From the NCBI GenBank assembly GCA_001767435.1, contig MEKT01000173.1, positions 7,748 to 55,785 on the forward strand: a stretch of DNA of 48,038 nucleotides, in the 5' to 3' direction. The stretch's first letter is position 1. Every line of letters begins with the position of its first letter. A model generated the notes under the pieces. It saw only the letters and a program-made list of their open reading frames with translations. It had not been told where the DNA came from and made no database searches. A program made the translations under genes and the position numbers. Below are positions 25,522-34,009 of the stretch, piece by piece. The DNA is from Acidobacteria bacterium RIFCSPLOWO2_02_FULL_65_29. GTDB lineage: Bacteria > Acidobacteriota > Vicinamibacteria > Vicinamibacterales > CAVVIG01.

Positions 25522-25567
25522 TCGGCCTCCGCTCGAGTACGAAGATGAAGGAGAATGAACGGAATGT

Positions 25568-25670
25568 CAATCGGGTAATCGGGTAATCGGGTAATCGAGT
25601 CATTGGAACTCGATGCCCCAATTCCTCGCAATTCCAATTATTCAATTACCCGATTACCCAATGACCCGAT
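25568..25670. repeat. GGGTAATC / GATTACCC hairpin (family E)
   Basis: The left arm repeats AATCGGGTAATCGGGT (25569-25598) and the right arm ATTACCCGATTACCC (25645-25670). The right arm runs up to and includes the ATG of glucokinase. The same unit occurs at 45789-45897 before thiS. Confidence 0.8.
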
Positions 25671-26652
25671 GGCTTTGATCCTCGCGGGTGACGTCGGCGC
25701 CACCACGACACGGCTGGGGCTCTTCGATCGCGCGCCTGATCGGCCGCGGCCGGTGGCCATCCGTACGTTTCCCACGCGCTCGTACCGTGATCTGGGCAGC
25801 GTGGTGTCGGCCTTTGCCCGCGACCCCGTCGTGACGGGCGCCGAGGTGGAATGCGCCTGTTTCGGAGTCGCCGGCCCAGTCACCGGCAGTCGCGCCGAGC
25901 TCACCAATGTTTCTCCACCGTGGACGGTCGACGCACGGACGATCGCACAGTCGTTCGACATCCGATCCGTGCGCCTCGTGAACGATCTGGAGGCGCTGGC
26001 GTACGCGGTTCCAGTGCTGCGAGCCGAGGAAGTGGTTGTCCTGCAGGAAGGCGACGGCACGCGCGGAGGCCATGTGGCCCTGCTCGCGGCAGGTACCGGC
26101 CTGGGTGAAGCCGCCCTGTACGCGATCGATGGGAGGCTGGTGCCCATGGCGTCTGAAGGCGGCCATGCCGACTTTGCGGCCAGGACGGAGCGGGAGATCG
26201 ACCTGCTGCGCGACCTGATCCAGCGGTTCGGCCATGCCCCGGTTGAGCAGGTCGTGTCGGGCCTCGGCCTGGTCAACCTGCACCGTGTGACGCACGCGGG
26301 CCCGTGCGTCGCGACCGAGGATGTGGACGGGCCCGACGCGCCGGCGGCGATCACCCACGCCGCGCTCGAGCGGCGCTGCCGCGGCTGTGTGGACGCGCTC
26401 GGGATGTTCGTCGACGCCTACGGCGCCGAGGCCGGCAACCTCGCGCTGCGCGCGATGGCCACGGGCGGCGTCTTCGTGGGCGGCGGCATTGCCCCAAAGA
26501 TCCTGCCAGCGCTCCTCGACGGTCGGTTCATCCGGGCGTTCGTGGACAAAGCGCCGCCGTTTGGCGGGATGCTCGCGAAGATTCCGGTCAAGGTGATCGT
26601 CAACGAGCACGCCGCACTGCTCGGCGCCGCGATCCACGCGGCCTCGATCTGA
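25669..26652 (+). CDS. glk: Glucokinase
   Basis: 327 residues, the E. coli Glk type. GDVGATTTRLGLF is the phosphate-binding loop, CFGVAGPV follows, the catalytic Asp is in LVNDLEALAYAVP, then LAAGTGLGEA, SEGGHADFAA (glucose-binding Glu/His) and GGGIAPKILPAL. It phosphorylates glucose to glucose-6-phosphate in the cytosol. The start ATG at 25669 is in the last unit of an upstream repeat hairpin; a longer frame from 25603 would only translate repeat and is rejected. No clear Shine-Dalgarno. Stands alone, convergent with the large flavoprotein gene. Confidence 0.9.
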   Translation: MALILAGDVGATTTRLGLFDRAPDRPRPVAIRTFPTRSYRDLGSVVSAFARDPVVTGAEVECACFGVAGPVTGSRAELTNVSPPWTVDARTIAQSFDIRSVRLVNDLEALAYAVPVLRAEEVVVLQEGDGTRGGHVALLAAGTGLGEAALYAIDGRLVPMASEGGHADFAARTEREIDLLRDLIQRFGHAPVEQVVSGLGLVNLHRVTHAGPCVATEDVDGPDAPAAITHAALERRCRGCVDALGMFVDAYGAEAGNLALRAMATGGVFVGGGIAPKILPALLDGRFIRAFVDKAPPFGGMLAKIPVKVIVNEHAALLGAAIHAASI

Positions 26653-26680
26653 AGCCACGAAGACCCGAAGGCACGAAGAA
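26653..26680. repeat. CACGAAGACCCGAAGGCACGAAG direct repeat (imperfect)
   Basis: Short imperfect units of CACGAAG/CCGAAGG follow the glucokinase stop. A related stretch is on the minus strand around 18105-18140. Confidence 0.5.
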
Positions 26681-26700
26681 GCGTTGATCGTCGTCTTGGA

Positions 26701-29700
26701 TTACACGTGCGGGATGGGCTCCGCCTCGAGCAGGTGATCCAGCCACATGTTCGAGAGCTTCTCCTGCACGGTGTTCTGGCGGAGCCTCGCGGCCAGGTTG
26801 GGAAAGTCCACACGGTCCATGTCCTGATCCTGGTTGAAGCACGAGAAGACAATCGTGTCCTTCCCCGTCGCCGGGTCGACGTGCTTCTGCAGACACTGCG
26901 CGCAGACCTCCTTCATCATGCACTGCATCGGCGAGTTGATGCTCGCGATGCTGGCATGATCCGCCTTGAGGTATGGCGCGAGCACGCCGTGCCGCGCGGC
27001 CTTTACCGCCGCCATCATCCGGTCTGATCCGATCGCGATGATCCGGTCGACGGTCTCGAGCGGCACGATGGCGCGGCCGAGCGCGCCCGCCTGGTAGGCC
27101 AGTACGGCCTGCACGATGTTGCCGCGGAAGTGGGCGTCCTGCGGGCGTCCCGGCACGATGGCGGCGCCCGTATCCGTGCTCCAGACGACCTGGTCGGTGG
27201 CAGCCTCGATGTCTTCCCGCTTGAAGAGGTCTTCGCCCTTCTTGTATCCGGCGAAATAGATCACGGTGTTGCCACGCTCACGCATGGCCTTCGCAATCGA
27301 AAAGAGGACGGCGTTACCGAGTCCGCCGCCGAGCAGGAGAACGTGCGTGCGCTCGGGAATTTCGCTGGGCGCGCCGGTGGGACCCATCACGACCACGGGC
27401 TCGCCCTTGCGCAGATAGGCGACAAGCCGGCTCGACACGCCGAGCTCGAGCGCGATGAGCGACAGCAGGCCTCTCTGCTTGTCGACCCACGCGCCGGTCA
27501 GCGCGATGCCTTCCATGAGGAGCGGCACACCGCACGCGCGGCGCGTCACCGACTCGTAGTTCTGCAGGCGGTAGAACTGTCCGGGGTGAAAGTGGCGAGC
27601 CGCCGCGGGGGCGTGCACGATCACCTCGATGATGGTCGGCGTGAGCCGGACGACGGCTTCGACCGTTGCCACGAGCTCGTGGTCGAGCCGCGCGACGAGC
27701 GCGCGCCAGGCCCGATCGCGCTCGGGCTGGGCCGCGGGATCGAGCGAGGCCAGCTCGCGCGCGAAGAGCTCCACAATCTTCGGATATCCGTGCTTCGCCG
27801 ACGCCATGGCCTTGACCACGTTGCCCGCGTAGCGAGGATGGTTGTCGCCGTAGTAAGTGACGAGCTTCCCGCCCGCGTCGTACGAGGTGAAGAAGCCGTC
27901 GGCGTCTGGCACCACGTGAAAGCGTCCGTCGACGTGGGGTTCGGCGCGGTGCGGCTGAAAGAACTTCCTTTTCGCGTCGAGCTGAAACGTCCCGGGCGCC
28001 TCTTTTTCGCAGGTGATGTTGGGCGTGGTCCCGGCGGCCACGAGCACGGTGCGGGCCGGCAACGTGAGAGTGTCTTTCCCTACCTGCCCGACATTGTCCA
28101 ATGCTCGCGGGGCCCCACCCCCGCTCGCTCGCGCTGCGGCGCTCGAAGACTCGCTCTCCTCGCGCGGGCCGCGGGCGCTCCCTGGCTGTCCCTCGCGCCT
28201 GAAGATCATCGCCTGCACGGCGCCGCGCTCGTCGGGGACGGCCTCGACCGGGTTGAGGTTCTCCGCAAAGGCGATGCCTTCCTCGAGCGCCTTGATGACT
28301 TCTTCGTGATTCAGCCGGTAGGCCGGCGAATCGACCATCCGTTTGCGATAGGCGATCGTGACGCCGCCCCAGGCGCGCACGAGCGGAACAAAGTTCGGTC
28401 GCTCCCCGGTGCGCTCGGCGCGCGCCCGTTCCGCCCGGACGGCGGCCCCGTGCGCGCGATATTCGTCGAGTAGCTCGAGCTCCTCGGCCTCGTACTTCGC
28501 TCGCACGGCCGCTTCGCCGCGCGCGGCGGCAAGCGTCTCGTACTGCCGCAGGAATTTTTCGACCTGCAGCGGATAGTACGCCATCAGTTCAGTCGCCGTG
28601 TCGATCGCCGTCAGCCCGCCGCCGATCACGATGGCGGGAAGGCGCGCCTGAAGATTGGGCAGCGCATCGCGCTTGAAGGCGCCGGTCAGCTGCAGCGCCA
28701 TCAGAAAGTCGCTGGCCTTTCGGATGCCGCGAATCAGGTTGTTCTTCAGGTCGATGATCGTCGGACGGCCCGCGCCCGTGGCAATGGCGACATGATCGAA
28801 GCCGTACGCCCACGCGTCGTCGATCGGCACCGTGCCGCCGAAGCGGACGCCGCCGTACATCTTCAATCCTCGGCGGCGCGCGAGGGTGAGATGCAGCAAC
28901 GTCAGGAAGTTCTTGTCCCAGCGGACCGTGATGCCGTATTCCGAGACGCCGCCGAATCCTTCGAGCACGCGCTCGTCGAGAGGACGATAGACGTCGGCCC
29001 AGTCGCGAATCGGGTTCGCTAGCGCTTCGTCGGGCAGCGGCTCGATTTTCAGCCCGTCGATCCCCACCACGCCGAGGCCTTCGTTCACCAGGTAATGAGC
29101 GAGCGTGTAGCCGGCCGGACCGAGGCCGACGACGAGAACGTTTTTGCCGTTGTAGGGCAGGGCGTGGGGACGCTTGACATTCAGCGGATTCCAGCGCGTG
29201 AGCAGGCCATAGATCTCCACGCCCCAGGGCAGGTCCAGCACGTCGGTCAGGACGCCCGTTTCAATCTGCGGGATGTTGACGGGTTCCTGCTTCTGGTAGA
29301 TGCACGACTTCATGCAGTCGTTGCAGATGCGGTGGCCGGTGCCGGCGCACATCGGGTTGTCGACGGCGACGAGCGCCAGGGCACCCACCGCGTCGCCCTG
29401 CTTCTGCAGGAGGTGCATCTCGGAGATCTTTTCATCGAGCGGGCAGCCGGCGAGCTCGATGCCGAGCGGGTTGACGGCGAACCTGCCGACGCTGTCTGTC
29501 CGGGGGCCCCTGCCCCCCGCATCAAACAATCCCTTCGAGCACGAGTCCTTGTCGCGCTCGTGGCACAACACGCAGTAGTGAATCTCGCTCAGGACGTCGC
29601 GCCGGTTCATACGCCGGTCGGTCAGCGTGAAGCCGTCGCGCCGGCGGAGCCGCCAATCCGGGCCCAGCCTGATGTGTTCTCGCGTGTCCCCGCCCTGGTT

Positions 29701-30513
29701 CAATCGCGTCTCGTCGCTCGACGATGCTCGCGACGATCTTGAGCTCGTCGAAAGCTCCGCTTCGAGTGGCCAGCGATCGGGGCGCTTGGTGTCGACGAGA
29801 TGCCAGTAGTCGAGGGTTTCCGGAAACCGGAAGATCACCCACGATCGATACGCGCGGTCGTGCACGCGGGCGGCGCACCAGCGCTTGAGCGCGTCGAGCT
29901 CGGCGGCCACGGCGTCCTTCCCGGCTTTTTCCCGGTCGAGCAGCGCGCATCCGGCGCGCGCCAGCGCCAACTCGACGTCGGCCGACTCACCTGACGCGTC
30001 GTGCCCGTCGTCACCCGACGCGTCGTGCCCGGCTTCAGCCGACGCGTCGTGCCCGGCTTTAGCCGGACCCAGCCAACCCGCGATCATCCTATCTACCGCC
30101 GCGTCGTCTTCAGCCGACCGCGAGACGAGGGCGCCGGCCTTGACGAGCGGCAGCGCGCGGCGACGGACGAAATCAACCTTGAAGCGGAAGAGGTCGTCCT
30201 CGGCGCGCGTCCGCTCGCCGATCGCGCCGGCGTCTGGTCCGATCGCGAACAGCCGCGTGACAAATCGACTGACCTGCCCCGCCATCGCGACGAGCAGATT
30301 CGACCGCACCACGGGCGGCATCGGCGCATCCGGAGAGCGGCGATACGCGTCCCACTCCCGCCAGAAGCCAGGATCGGCGGCCGCGACCCCTTCGCAAAAG
30401 CGATCGTAGAGGGACGCAAGTCGTTCCGGATCGTGCAGATCCGGAAAGGCGTAACCTGGAATCCCGAGCGGTGGAGCGGCCGGGGAATTGGAGGCGGCGA
30501 GAGGAGAGTCCAT
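26701..30513 (-). CDS. Giant fused Fe-S flavoprotein oxidoreductase (GltD/NfnB-like plus PyrK/NfnA-like)
   Basis: 1270 residues from the ATG at 30511-30513. Residues 1 to about 300 are an unassigned helical region. A GltD/Fer4_20-like Fe-S part (about 310-430) has CVLCHERDKDSC, AGCPLDE and CNDCMKSCIYQKQEPVNIPQ. A two-Rossmann FAD/NAD(P)H reductase follows: VVGLGPAGYTLA at about 458, VIGGGLTAIDTATE at about 626 and VLVAAGTTPN at about 820. Then an FNR-type module with HPGQFYRLQNYE and LLLGGGLGNAVLFSIAKAM (about 1055). The end has CMMKEVCAQC plus a later Cys, the PyrK/NfnA [2Fe-2S] layout. It probably moves electrons between NAD(P)H and another carrier, perhaps by Nfn-like bifurcation (inference). 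At least four in-frame low-complexity inserts lie in loops. Confidence 0.82.
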   Translation of the reverse strand: MDSPLAASNSPAAPPLGIPGYAFPDLHDPERLASLYDRFCEGVAAADPGFWREWDAYRRSPDAPMPPVVRSNLLVAMAGQVSRFVTRLFAIGPDAGAIGERTRAEDDLFRFKVDFVRRRALPLVKAGALVSRSAEDDAAVDRMIAGWLGPAKAGHDASAEAGHDASGDDGHDASGESADVELALARAGCALLDREKAGKDAVAAELDALKRWCAARVHDRAYRSWVIFRFPETLDYWHLVDTKRPDRWPLEAELSTSSRSSRASSSDETRLNQGGDTREHIRLGPDWRLRRRDGFTLTDRRMNRRDVLSEIHYCVLCHERDKDSCSKGLFDAGGRGPRTDSVGRFAVNPLGIELAGCPLDEKISEMHLLQKQGDAVGALALVAVDNPMCAGTGHRICNDCMKSCIYQKQEPVNIPQIETGVLTDVLDLPWGVEIYGLLTRWNPLNVKRPHALPYNGKNVLVVGLGPAGYTLAHYLVNEGLGVVGIDGLKIEPLPDEALANPIRDWADVYRPLDERVLEGFGGVSEYGITVRWDKNFLTLLHLTLARRRGLKMYGGVRFGGTVPIDDAWAYGFDHVAIATGAGRPTIIDLKNNLIRGIRKASDFLMALQLTGAFKRDALPNLQARLPAIVIGGGLTAIDTATELMAYYPLQVEKFLRQYETLAAARGEAAVRAKYEAEELELLDEYRAHGAAVRAERARAERTGERPNFVPLVRAWGGVTIAYRKRMVDSPAYRLNHEEVIKALEEGIAFAENLNPVEAVPDERGAVQAMIFRREGQPGSARGPREESESSSAAARASGGGAPRALDNVGQVGKDTLTLPARTVLVAAGTTPNITCEKEAPGTFQLDAKRKFFQPHRAEPHVDGRFHVVPDADGFFTSYDAGGKLVTYYGDNHPRYAGNVVKAMASAKHGYPKIVELFARELASLDPAAQPERDRAWRALVARLDHELVATVEAVVRLTPTIIEVIVHAPAAARHFHPGQFYRLQNYESVTRRACGVPLLMEGIALTGAWVDKQRGLLSLIALELGVSSRLVAYLRKGEPVVVMGPTGAPSEIPERTHVLLLGGGLGNAVLFSIAKAMRERGNTVIYFAGYKKGEDLFKREDIEAATDQVVWSTDTGAAIVPGRPQDAHFRGNIVQAVLAYQAGALGRAIVPLETVDRIIAIGSDRMMAAVKAARHGVLAPYLKADHASIASINSPMQCMMKEVCAQCLQKHVDPATGKDTIVFSCFNQDQDMDRVDFPNLAARLRQNTVQEKLSNMWLDHLLEAEPIPHV
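29991..30062. repeat. Three 24-bp tandem repeats with REP-like core, inside the flavoprotein gene
   Basis: Units at 29991, 30015 and 30039 share ACGCGTCGTGCCCGGCTT; the last two end in a CCGGCTTCAG or CCGGCTTTAG core, then CCGG, as in the REP at 6451. They are translated in frame as AGHDASAE-like octapeptides (residues about 151-174). Confidence 0.8.
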
Positions 30514-30679
30514 CTGGTTGAAGGCCCCAGAAAGGTACGTCGATCTTCCAAAACGAGTCAACGATCGGGTACCGTGATTGCAGCTCCCTCGCCGGAAGTC
30601 ACGACGGTCGCGTTATGTGTCGGATTCGAAGACACACGCGCGCCCAACGTTACACAGTGCCCTTGTGGGGAGCTACACA
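30514..30679. other. Divergent spacer between flavoprotein and DUF5666 genes
   Basis: Holds the minus-strand promoter above and, near its right end, a GGGGAG Shine-Dalgarno for the plus-strand gene. No convincing plus-strand -10/-35 pair and no repeat array were found. Confidence 0.4.
30532..30561 (-). promoter_or_regulatory. Candidate promoter of the flavoprotein gene
   Basis: Minus-strand TTGACT (30556-30561) and TACCTT (30532-30537) are 18 bp apart. Transcription would start near 30525, about 12 nt before the chosen ATG. A TTG at 30561 opens the same frame but coincides with this -35, so it is not used as the start. Confidence 0.45.
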
Positions 30680-32074
30680 ATGCGAACCCGGATTTCAATT
30701 TTGGTGGCGCTGGCCAGCCTGGCCACGGCCTGCTCTCAACTGTCGGCGCCCTCGGCCCCATCGTCAGTCAGCATTCCCGGCCGAGCAGCGGCACCGGCAC
30801 CGGCGCCTGTTCCTGGTCCCAACGCGAGCGGCGCCACAATCAGCGGAACCGTGATCGGCAACGTATCCGGCACCCGGCTTGGGGCTGCCGCTACCGGGCT
30901 GACCGTCACGGTGGTGGGCACCACGGTGTCGGTGAGCGTCGATTCCAGCGGGCAGTTCACGCTGCGGAACACGCCGACCGGGCAGGTGCAGCTCCGATTC
31001 ACGGGACCCGGGTTGGATGCGGTTGTGACGATTGAGGGCGTTGGCGACCACGACGAGATTCGCATCACCATCCGCGTCTCGGGCGGTGCGGCTGAGATCG
31101 AGGATCATCGTCACGAGAGCCCGGACCACCGCGTGGAGATCGAGGGCCGGATTACCGACATCGACCTCGCCGGCCGGACGCTCCGGGTCGCAGACGCGGT
31201 GATCAACGTCCCGGCGGGCACGACGATCCGCCATGGCGGCACGCCAGTGGATTTCTCCAGCCTTCATGTCGGCGATCGCGTGCACATCAAAGGCGCCGCG
31301 ACGGGGCCGACGGTCACGGCGAGCGAAGTCAATCTGCAGAACCCCAGCGGCCCGGGTAAGCCCGACGACGCTGCCGGACGCGTCGAGTTGAAAGGCGCCA
31401 TCGCCGATCTCGCCGGGGCGTGTCCGAGCATTTCGTTCGCGATTTCCGGTTCGCCCGTCGCGACCAACGCCGCCACACAGTTCGAGGGCGGCGCGTGCAA
31501 CACGCTGAAGAATGGCGACAAGGTCGAGGTGAAGGGCACTAGACAGTCGAATGGCACGGTCCTCGCCAGCGAGGTGGAGAAAGAGGACGACGACGATGAT
31601 GACAACGAACACGAAGTGGGAGAGGTCGAACTGAAGGGCGCGCTCGCCGGCCTCTCCGGCACGTGCCCGTCGATTGCGTTCACCGTCTCGGGCTCATCGG
31701 TGGCGGCAAACGGAAGCACGAAATTCGAGGGCGGCGCGTGCAGCACGCTCAAGAACGGCGACAAGGTCGAGGTGGAAGGCACGCGGCAGTCGAACGGCAC
31801 GGTCCTCGCCAGTGAAATCGAGAAAGAGGACGGCGACGATGACAAGAAACCCGCGGCAGGACCGGTCGAACTGAAGGGTGCGCTCGGGGGCCTCTCCGGC
31901 ACGTGCCCGTCGATTGCCTTCACCGTCTCAGGTTCATCGGTGGCGGCAAACGGAAGCACGAAGTTCGAGGGCGGCGCGTGCAGCACGCTCAAGAACGGCG
32001 ACAAGGTCGAGGTGGAAGGCACGCGGCAGTCGAACGGCACCGTTCTCGCCAGCCAAATCGAGAAAAAGAAATAG
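30680..32074 (+). CDS. DUF5666 repeat lipoprotein
   Basis: 464 residues. A lipoprotein signal ends LASLATAC (Cys about residue 17). It is followed by a Pro/Ala linker, a carboxypeptidase-regulatory-like beta domain (TGLTVTVVGTTVSVSVDSSGQF) and then one divergent and three closely similar DUF5666 beta-barrel units (ELKGALAGLSGTCPSIAF...GDKVEVEGTRQSNGTVLASE), joined by acidic linkers such as EKEDDDDDDNE. It is anchored to a membrane, presumably facing the periplasm or outside. Binding partner unknown; the acidic linkers might bind Ca2+ (guess). GGGGAG at 30667-30672, 7 nt before the ATG, sets the start. Confidence 0.8.
   Translation: MRTRISILVALASLATACSQLSAPSAPSSVSIPGRAAAPAPAPVPGPNASGATISGTVIGNVSGTRLGAAATGLTVTVVGTTVSVSVDSSGQFTLRNTPTGQVQLRFTGPGLDAVVTIEGVGDHDEIRITIRVSGGAAEIEDHRHESPDHRVEIEGRITDIDLAGRTLRVADAVINVPAGTTIRHGGTPVDFSSLHVGDRVHIKGAATGPTVTASEVNLQNPSGPGKPDDAAGRVELKGAIADLAGACPSISFAISGSPVATNAATQFEGGACNTLKNGDKVEVKGTRQSNGTVLASEVEKEDDDDDDNEHEVGEVELKGALAGLSGTCPSIAFTVSGSSVAANGSTKFEGGACSTLKNGDKVEVEGTRQSNGTVLASEIEKEDGDDDKKPAAGPVELKGALGGLSGTCPSIAFTVSGSSVAANGSTKFEGGACSTLKNGDKVEVEGTRQSNGTVLASQIEKKK
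31382..32070. repeat. Three tandem ~240-bp coding repeats
   Basis: Units start at 31382, 31625 and 31865 (243 and 240 bp apart). Units 2 and 3 are nearly identical in DNA, differing at only a handful of bases over about 200; unit 1 is more distant. This points to a recent in-frame duplication. Confidence 0.85.
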
Positions 32075-32077
32075 AAT
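32072..32077 (+). promoter_or_regulatory. Candidate -10 box TAGAAT over a stop codon
   Basis: TAGAAT begins with the TAG stop of the DUF5666 gene and ends 7 nt before the ATG at 32085, giving a leaderless start for the DUF3108 gene. Confidence 0.4.
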
Positions 32078-32084
32078 ACGTCTC

Positions 32085-32867
32085 ATGCGAGTCGCCAAGA
32101 GAGTGGCGCTGGGACTGGCCGTCCTGGCATCGCTCTCTCCGCCTCCCTCGCTCCTCGCGCAGCGCGCGGCGGTCGCGCGAGAAGCGGCGGTGCCGTTCAT
32201 GGTCGGCGAGACGCTCACCTACGACGTGTCGTGGTCGTCGGTCCTCGTGGCGGGCACGGCGACGGCGCAGGTCGTCGAGAAGAAGGCGTCGCCCCCAGGA
32301 GCCGCGTACGCCATCGTGGTCGACGGCCGGCCGGTACCGCTGGTGGCGCGGCTGTACAACCTGTATTACAAGATGGACACGCTCGTCGACAGCTTCACGC
32401 TGCTGTCGCGAGGTGGCTCGCTGTACAGCGAGGAAGGCGCCGAAAAATCCACGGTCACGACACGCTTCGACCGCACGGCGCGCCGCGCCTTCTTCGAGCG
32501 ACGGAGCGCCACGCTCGAGAAGGCCGACATCTCCATTCCCGCCGACGCGCAAGACGGCCTGGCGGTGCTGTACGCGCTGCGCGGACGAACCTTCAAGGCC
32601 GGCGACCGTTTCACGACGCCGGTCGCCGACAGCGGATCGATGTACACGGTGCAGGTGGACGTTGCGGCCCCCGGGCCGGTCAGAGTGCCGGTGGGTGAGT
32701 TCACCGCCTGGAACCTGAAAGGGGCGATCAGCGACGCCCAGGGTCAGCCGGTGTGGAAAGACATCGTGGTCTGGATTTCGAACGACGCGCGGCGTCTGCC
32801 GGTGAAGCTCCAGGCGGAACTGCCGGTTGGCACGTTCGTCCTCGCGCTCAAAGAGGTGAGGAACTGA
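32085..32867 (+). CDS. DUF3108 periplasmic protein
   Basis: 260 residues with a signal peptide (MRVAKRVALGLAVLASL...LLAQRA). The mature part fits DUF3108: VGETLTYDVSWSSVLVAGTATAQV, YKMDTLVDSFTLLSRGGSLYSEEG, DISIPADAQDGLAVLYALRGRTFKAGDRF and KDIVVWISNDARRLPVKLQAELPVGTFVLAL. DUF3108 proteins are periplasmic beta-rich proteins of unknown role. Its TGA overlaps the CTG start of the kinase downstream, so it heads or joins the sugar operon; that link hints at a role in envelope glycan handling. Confidence 0.85.
   Translation: MRVAKRVALGLAVLASLSPPPSLLAQRAAVAREAAVPFMVGETLTYDVSWSSVLVAGTATAQVVEKKASPPGAAYAIVVDGRPVPLVARLYNLYYKMDTLVDSFTLLSRGGSLYSEEGAEKSTVTTRFDRTARRAFFERRSATLEKADISIPADAQDGLAVLYALRGRTFKAGDRFTTPVADSGSMYTVQVDVAAPGPVRVPVGEFTAWNLKGAISDAQGQPVWKDIVVWISNDARRLPVKLQAELPVGTFVLALKEVRN
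32853..32858 (+). promoter_or_regulatory. Shine-Dalgarno GAGGTG deciding a CTG start
   Basis: GAGGTG (followed by AGGAA) lies 5 nt before CTG at 32864-32866. No ATG, GTG or TTG in frame gives the expected MIITRTPFRVSFFGGGTDY N-terminus of this kinase family, so CTG is the best start. Confidence 0.55.
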
Positions 32868-33859
32868 TCATCACCCGCACACCGTTTCGCGTGTCGTTCT
32901 TCGGAGGCGGCACCGACTATCCCGCCTGGTACCGCGAGCACGCCGGCGCCGTGCTGGCGACAACGATCGACAAGTATTGCTACATCAGCGTCCGAGAGCT
33001 CCCGCCGTTTTTTGCTCACAAGTTCAGGGTCGTGTACTCGCTTGTCGAGAACGTCAGCGAGGTCGGTGACATTGCGCATCCCGCCGTGCGTGCGGTGCTC
33101 GAGTGGCTGGGGACCGACAGGGGTCTGGAAATTCACCACGACGGCGATCTGCCGGCGCGGTCGGGGCTCGGATCGAGCTCCGCTTTCACGGTCGGGTTGA
33201 TCGGCGCGATGCACGCGCTCCGCGGCCGTCACATCTCGAAAGACGCGCTCGCCGCGGCCGCGATTCACGTCGAGCAGTGCCTATTGCGCGAGCCGGTCGG
33301 CGTGCAGGATCAGATCTGCGCCGCTTTCGGCGGGTTCAACCACATCACGTTCCGCCGCGACGGATCGTTCGACGTCACGCCGATGGTCGTGCCGCGCGAG
33401 CGGCTCGAGGCGCTGCAGGATCACCTCTTGCTGGCGTTCACGGGCGTGTCGCGCACATCCGCCGACGTGGCCAGCACGATCGTCGAGAACCTTGGCGATC
33501 GAGCCGCGGAAATGCGCAGCCTCCAGGACATGGTCGACCGCGGCGTCGGCATCCTGTCGTCCTCGTCGACCGACCTCGCCGAGTTCGGCCGGCTGCTCGA
33601 CGAAAGCTGGCGGCTCAAACGGCGGCTGTCGGCGCGAGTCACCAACCCGGGGATCGACAGCCTGTACGAAACGGCAGTCGGCGCCGGCGCGATCGGCGGA
33701 AAGCTGCTGGGCGCGGGCGGCGGGGGCTTCATGCTGCTGTTTGTCAGACCGGAAGACCGCGCGCGCGTCCGCCGCGCGCTCGGCGACTTGATTGTCGTGC
33801 CGTTCAAGTTCGAAACCTCCGGCTGCCGTGTCGTGCTGTACCAGCCCGATGGCCTGTAA
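32864..33859 (+). CDS. hddA: GHMP-family sugar kinase, HddA-like (D-glycero-D-manno-heptose 7-phosphate kinase type)
   Basis: 331 residues. The N-terminus (M)IITRTPFRVSFFGGGTDYP is typical of HddA and related sugar kinases. The ATP loop is PARSGLGSSSAFTVGLIGAM, and the C-terminal motif GGKLLGAGGGGFMLLF completes the GHMP set. EQCLLREPVGVQDQICAAFGGFN is also shared with HddA. It would phosphorylate the anomeric position of a heptose-7-phosphate or a related sugar on the way to a GDP-sugar. L-fucose/L-arabinose-type kinases of the same family are alternatives. The start is a rare CTG overlapping the previous TGA (CTGA). HddC and GmhA/GmhB are not in the window. Confidence 0.78.
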   Translation: MIITRTPFRVSFFGGGTDYPAWYREHAGAVLATTIDKYCYISVRELPPFFAHKFRVVYSLVENVSEVGDIAHPAVRAVLEWLGTDRGLEIHHDGDLPARSGLGSSSAFTVGLIGAMHALRGRHISKDALAAAAIHVEQCLLREPVGVQDQICAAFGGFNHITFRRDGSFDVTPMVVPRERLEALQDHLLLAFTGVSRTSADVASTIVENLGDRAAEMRSLQDMVDRGVGILSSSSTDLAEFGRLLDESWRLKRRLSARVTNPGIDSLYETAVGAGAIGGKLLGAGGGGFMLLFVRPEDRARVRRALGDLIVVPFKFETSGCRVVLYQPDGL

Positions 33860-33882
33860 TTCCGGGAGACGCTTGTGTTGAC

Positions 33883-33944
33883 GTGTGGAGCGCAGGTCTT
33901 GAGACCTGCCGCCGCCGGCGGGGCAGGACCGAAGTCCTGCGCTA
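33883..33944. repeat. REP pair between kinase and E1 alpha genes
   Basis: Two palindromes: GCAGGTCT/AGACCTGC (33892-33909) and GCAGGACC/AAGTCCTGC (33923-33940), in the order expected for a BIME, ending GCGCTAC. It is the only sizeable gap (150 nt) early in the operon and might attenuate transcription or protect mRNA ends. Confidence 0.7.
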
Positions 33945-34009
33945 CCTGACCGGCAGTACCTCGCCTCGAGCGCCTTCCAGGATCAAGCTCTGTAAGCCCT
34001 GTAACGTCG

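Noticed and set aside
25603-25668. Upstream extension of glucokinase
   Set aside because: It translates the right arm of a spacer hairpin; Glk family proteins start close to the GDVGATTTR loop.
27130-28473. 447-codon plus-strand frame opposite the flavoprotein
   Set aside because: Shadow of the large minus-strand gene; no recognisable motif.
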